Positions 62,053-64,000 of a DNA stretch of 64,000 bases are shown here, in pieces. The stretch covers positions 14,208,662-14,272,661 of the forward strand of contig CAXIPT010000001.1 of assembly GCA_964030475.1 (NCBI GenBank), given 5' to 3'. The number at the start of each line of letters is the position of its first letter. Positions within the stretch are counted from its first letter, which is position 1. The position numbers and the translations under genes are program-made. The notes beneath the pieces are model-generated. The model ran no database searches, was not told the DNA's origin, and worked only from the letters and a program-made list of their open reading frames with translations. This stretch comes from Tethya wilhelma (taxonomy: Eukaryota; Porifera; Demospongiae; Tethyida; Tethyidae).

Positions 62053-64000
62053 CATCCTGTCTCATGGTCCCTGTGTAGTACACACATGGGGGTTACGTTA
62101 TCTCATTAGGTTGTTTTTGAAGGAGTACATGATTAAGTTTCATCATGCATTGTTCGTCCCAACTTTAAATATTTAATTTGGAGGCATCAGTGAACACCTT
62201 TGGAATGGCATGTTGATGACAAGGCAGCCACCTGCCTAGTCAACTAGTTGTCGGGTAGCTCTCAATTGACATTTTTGGAACGGGTCCTAAAAATCCTAAT
62301 TCCATTTTCAAAGTTCCGTGAATGTTTAGAATCTGGCTGGAGTTATCCGTTTTTGGTCGGTTCACAATAGCATTTCACCGTTTGTGTCCACTCACCACCC
62401 CAGCTGCATGCCATCAAAACATACATGCTGATGCTCTTCAGACCTGGCAGGCCAACTGCTCTAACATGCATGCTCAATGGTTGATAGTGCATTAGGTCGG
62501 TGCGTACTCACGGGATGAAAGTGTGAATCTTTTTCTACTGCCAGGAATGGTTTGTCTACACTTGCCCACTTGTGGCGTGTGAATTAGCCAGCAAAAAAAT
62601 GGCTTTTATTCCCTCAACTTAAAGGAAGAAGATTATATATATTGAAATACTAAATATTACATGCACGCACATCATGTTGTGTTGCCAGTCACTGTGGACT
62701 GAGACACACAAGTGTTTGTAAGTGCCTTGGAATGTCTGTGAAGTTTTCTTGTCTTGTCTCCCCATGCTGCGTAGGTGAGTGAATTGAGATCAAAGGCACA
62801 TAATACCTGTCATTATGTACGTGTACATATTACATCATCCGTATGTGTGTATACATTTGTACAGTTGCATAATTTCCACTCCTCCTTCCTAATGATGTTT
62901 TAATTATGTATGAGGAGGTAGAAATTGGCAATTTGCACATGTTCTTAACCTTTTCAGACACCCTCTGTCTTTCGTTTACCCTCTCTTAAAAATGTAATTT
63001 CTTTTGGCAAATCCTCACATGCGCAAATGATTGCTTCAAACTCCCTCCCAGCTTCAATCAATCTGCTTATGTCCTTGCTAGAATCCAGCTCTCATCTCTC
63101 CTCAGCTTTTGGGGTTTTTTTTCCAGGCTTGGTTTATTACCATCAGTGTTGTTGTTTTTCTTCCCTCTCTAGAGAGTCAAATTGACTTACCATAGCCACT
63201 TCACAGTGCTCGTAAGCTCCTGATCTAGCAGTCTGCCAGAGGTATTTTGTGTGTGTAGATATTGGATACAAAAATGCAGGCATGTAAACACCTTGAAACA
63301 CATTCCTTTGTCCTTTGTAATTACTTGCTAACGAGATGGATGGATTGAGTAGGGGGGGGGGTATCTACTTAAAGTGATGGTGACTAGACTAAAGGGTGTT
63401 TAAAACAAATAGTGTACATAGCTACGTGACGTTGACATGCTTTCAAGTCTTGTGCGAGCAGCATTGGTACACGTTCTATCCTATTTATGTTACAGCCCAT
63501 TGTTAGCTATTGGTAGCTTGACACTTATACATTCATCAGTGGGGTTATGAGTGAATCGGTAGGCCAATGCTAAATACTGCTTTCTATCTAGCTAGGTATG
63601 TATAAATGTATGTTTGCTAACTAATTTTCCACCGGAGATTCGGCCCAATGATCAACTTGGGTCGATTTTGAAAGTATTCATATTACCTCACTGAATGGTA
63701 AGGCATTCGGAACTTCTGTGTAAGACCAGGCCATCTTGTTTCTCCTAATATGGGGTTGTTTACCTGGGTTGTTCGAAGGAACAGACTGTCATATGATGCA
63801 AGTTGTTAGTTCCAGCCCCACTGGGAGACTCATACAGGATGTACAAAATCTTCAAAAAGATTCCAACGACTAAATTCTTTTTTTAAATGTCACTCTTTGG
63901 AACGAAACCACTACTATTATTATTAATTTTAATGTTGTTGTTAATTTATGCCACTACCCCAAACAGAGCCGTACATCTGAGGATGTTCCTTAGGGTCTCT
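62053..64000 (+). other. Unique non-coding sequence to the window end
   Basis: No microsatellite longer than about 20 bases and no long ORF. One possible micro-exon lies at 63173-63211. A run of nine or ten G at 63353-63361 and a (TTA)-like patch near 63914-63925 are the only simple repeats noted. Confidence 0.45.
63173..63211 (+). CDS. Candidate micro-exon
   Basis: GTTTTTCTTCCCTCTCTAG is a strong acceptor and CTC|GTAAGC a fair donor. The 39 bases are phase 0 at both ends and read RVKLTYHSHFTVL, so it could follow the exon at 57002. Too short to identify. Confidence 0.27.

Noticed and set aside
62405..62480. Block after CACCCCAG reading LHAIKTYMLMLFRPGRPTAL
   Set aside because: No acceptable donor before the stop and no recognised motif.

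Overview
This window looks like nuclear DNA from an animal. Coding blocks are short, spread over tens of kilobases and bounded by GT...AG splice signals. The introns are long and full of (TG)n, (CT)n and (GA)n microsatellites, and nothing resembles a bacterial operon. The lineage is less certain. A degenerate AT-rich repeat near 640-960, CpG-poor and TpG-rich introns, and frequent tgcatg/tagct words remind me of demosponge assemblies, but this is an impression from memory and not a database result.

Main gene: a + strand, many-exon gene fills most of the window, from about 1.1 kb (perhaps 0.25 kb) to at least 57.8 kb. I read fourteen exons at 1128-1186, 1963-2352, 2528-2812, 7863-7927, 8750-8816, 12872-12922, 17120-17186, 18678-18768, 19813-19992, 28936-29574, 35164-35529, 40692-40915, 42812-42923 and 44519-44578. 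A large exon follows at 57002-57778. Splice phases agree at every junction across the first fourteen, and the last exon is phase 0 at both ends. The encoded segments follow the order I remember for vertebrate TALPID3 (KIAA0586), a centriole/ciliary-vesicle protein needed for ciliogenesis: an Ala/Thr-rich segment, a QLQKLE-type coiled coil, a linker, the central helix starting AxKVLxxVxxxRRxxE, and a Pro/Ser-rich tail with MAIPLG. Weaker candidate exons sit at 255-328, 21951-21998, 25770-25829, 34739-34774, 46607-46658, 48999-49089, 54188-54332, 56658-56774 and 63173-63211. The 5' start and the 3' end of the gene were not identified.

Nested gene: inside the intron between exons 35164-35529 and 40692-40915 lies a complete 533-codon ORF (36334-37935) on the same strand. 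It encodes an IRF2BP-family transcriptional co-regulator with an N-terminal C4 zinc finger, the conserved middle domain and a C-terminal RING finger. Two AATAAA signals follow about 300 bases after its stop. It is the most CpG-rich part of the window.

Region by region: 0.5-1.0 kb holds a tRNA-like sequence and a degenerate repeat. 2.8-28.9 kb holds long microsatellite-rich introns and a foldback element at 15.74-15.90 kb. 28.9-45 kb is the core of the main gene plus the nested gene. 45-57 kb is a long intron region with a direct tandem duplication of a 1,558-bp unit (49706-52820). 57.0-57.8 kb is the Pro-rich exon. 58.9-62.05 kb is a second direct tandem duplication, of a 1,582-bp unit, which carries an unrecognised 146-codon minus-strand ORF in each copy. 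I found no CRISPR array, rRNA, intact transposon or viral gene.
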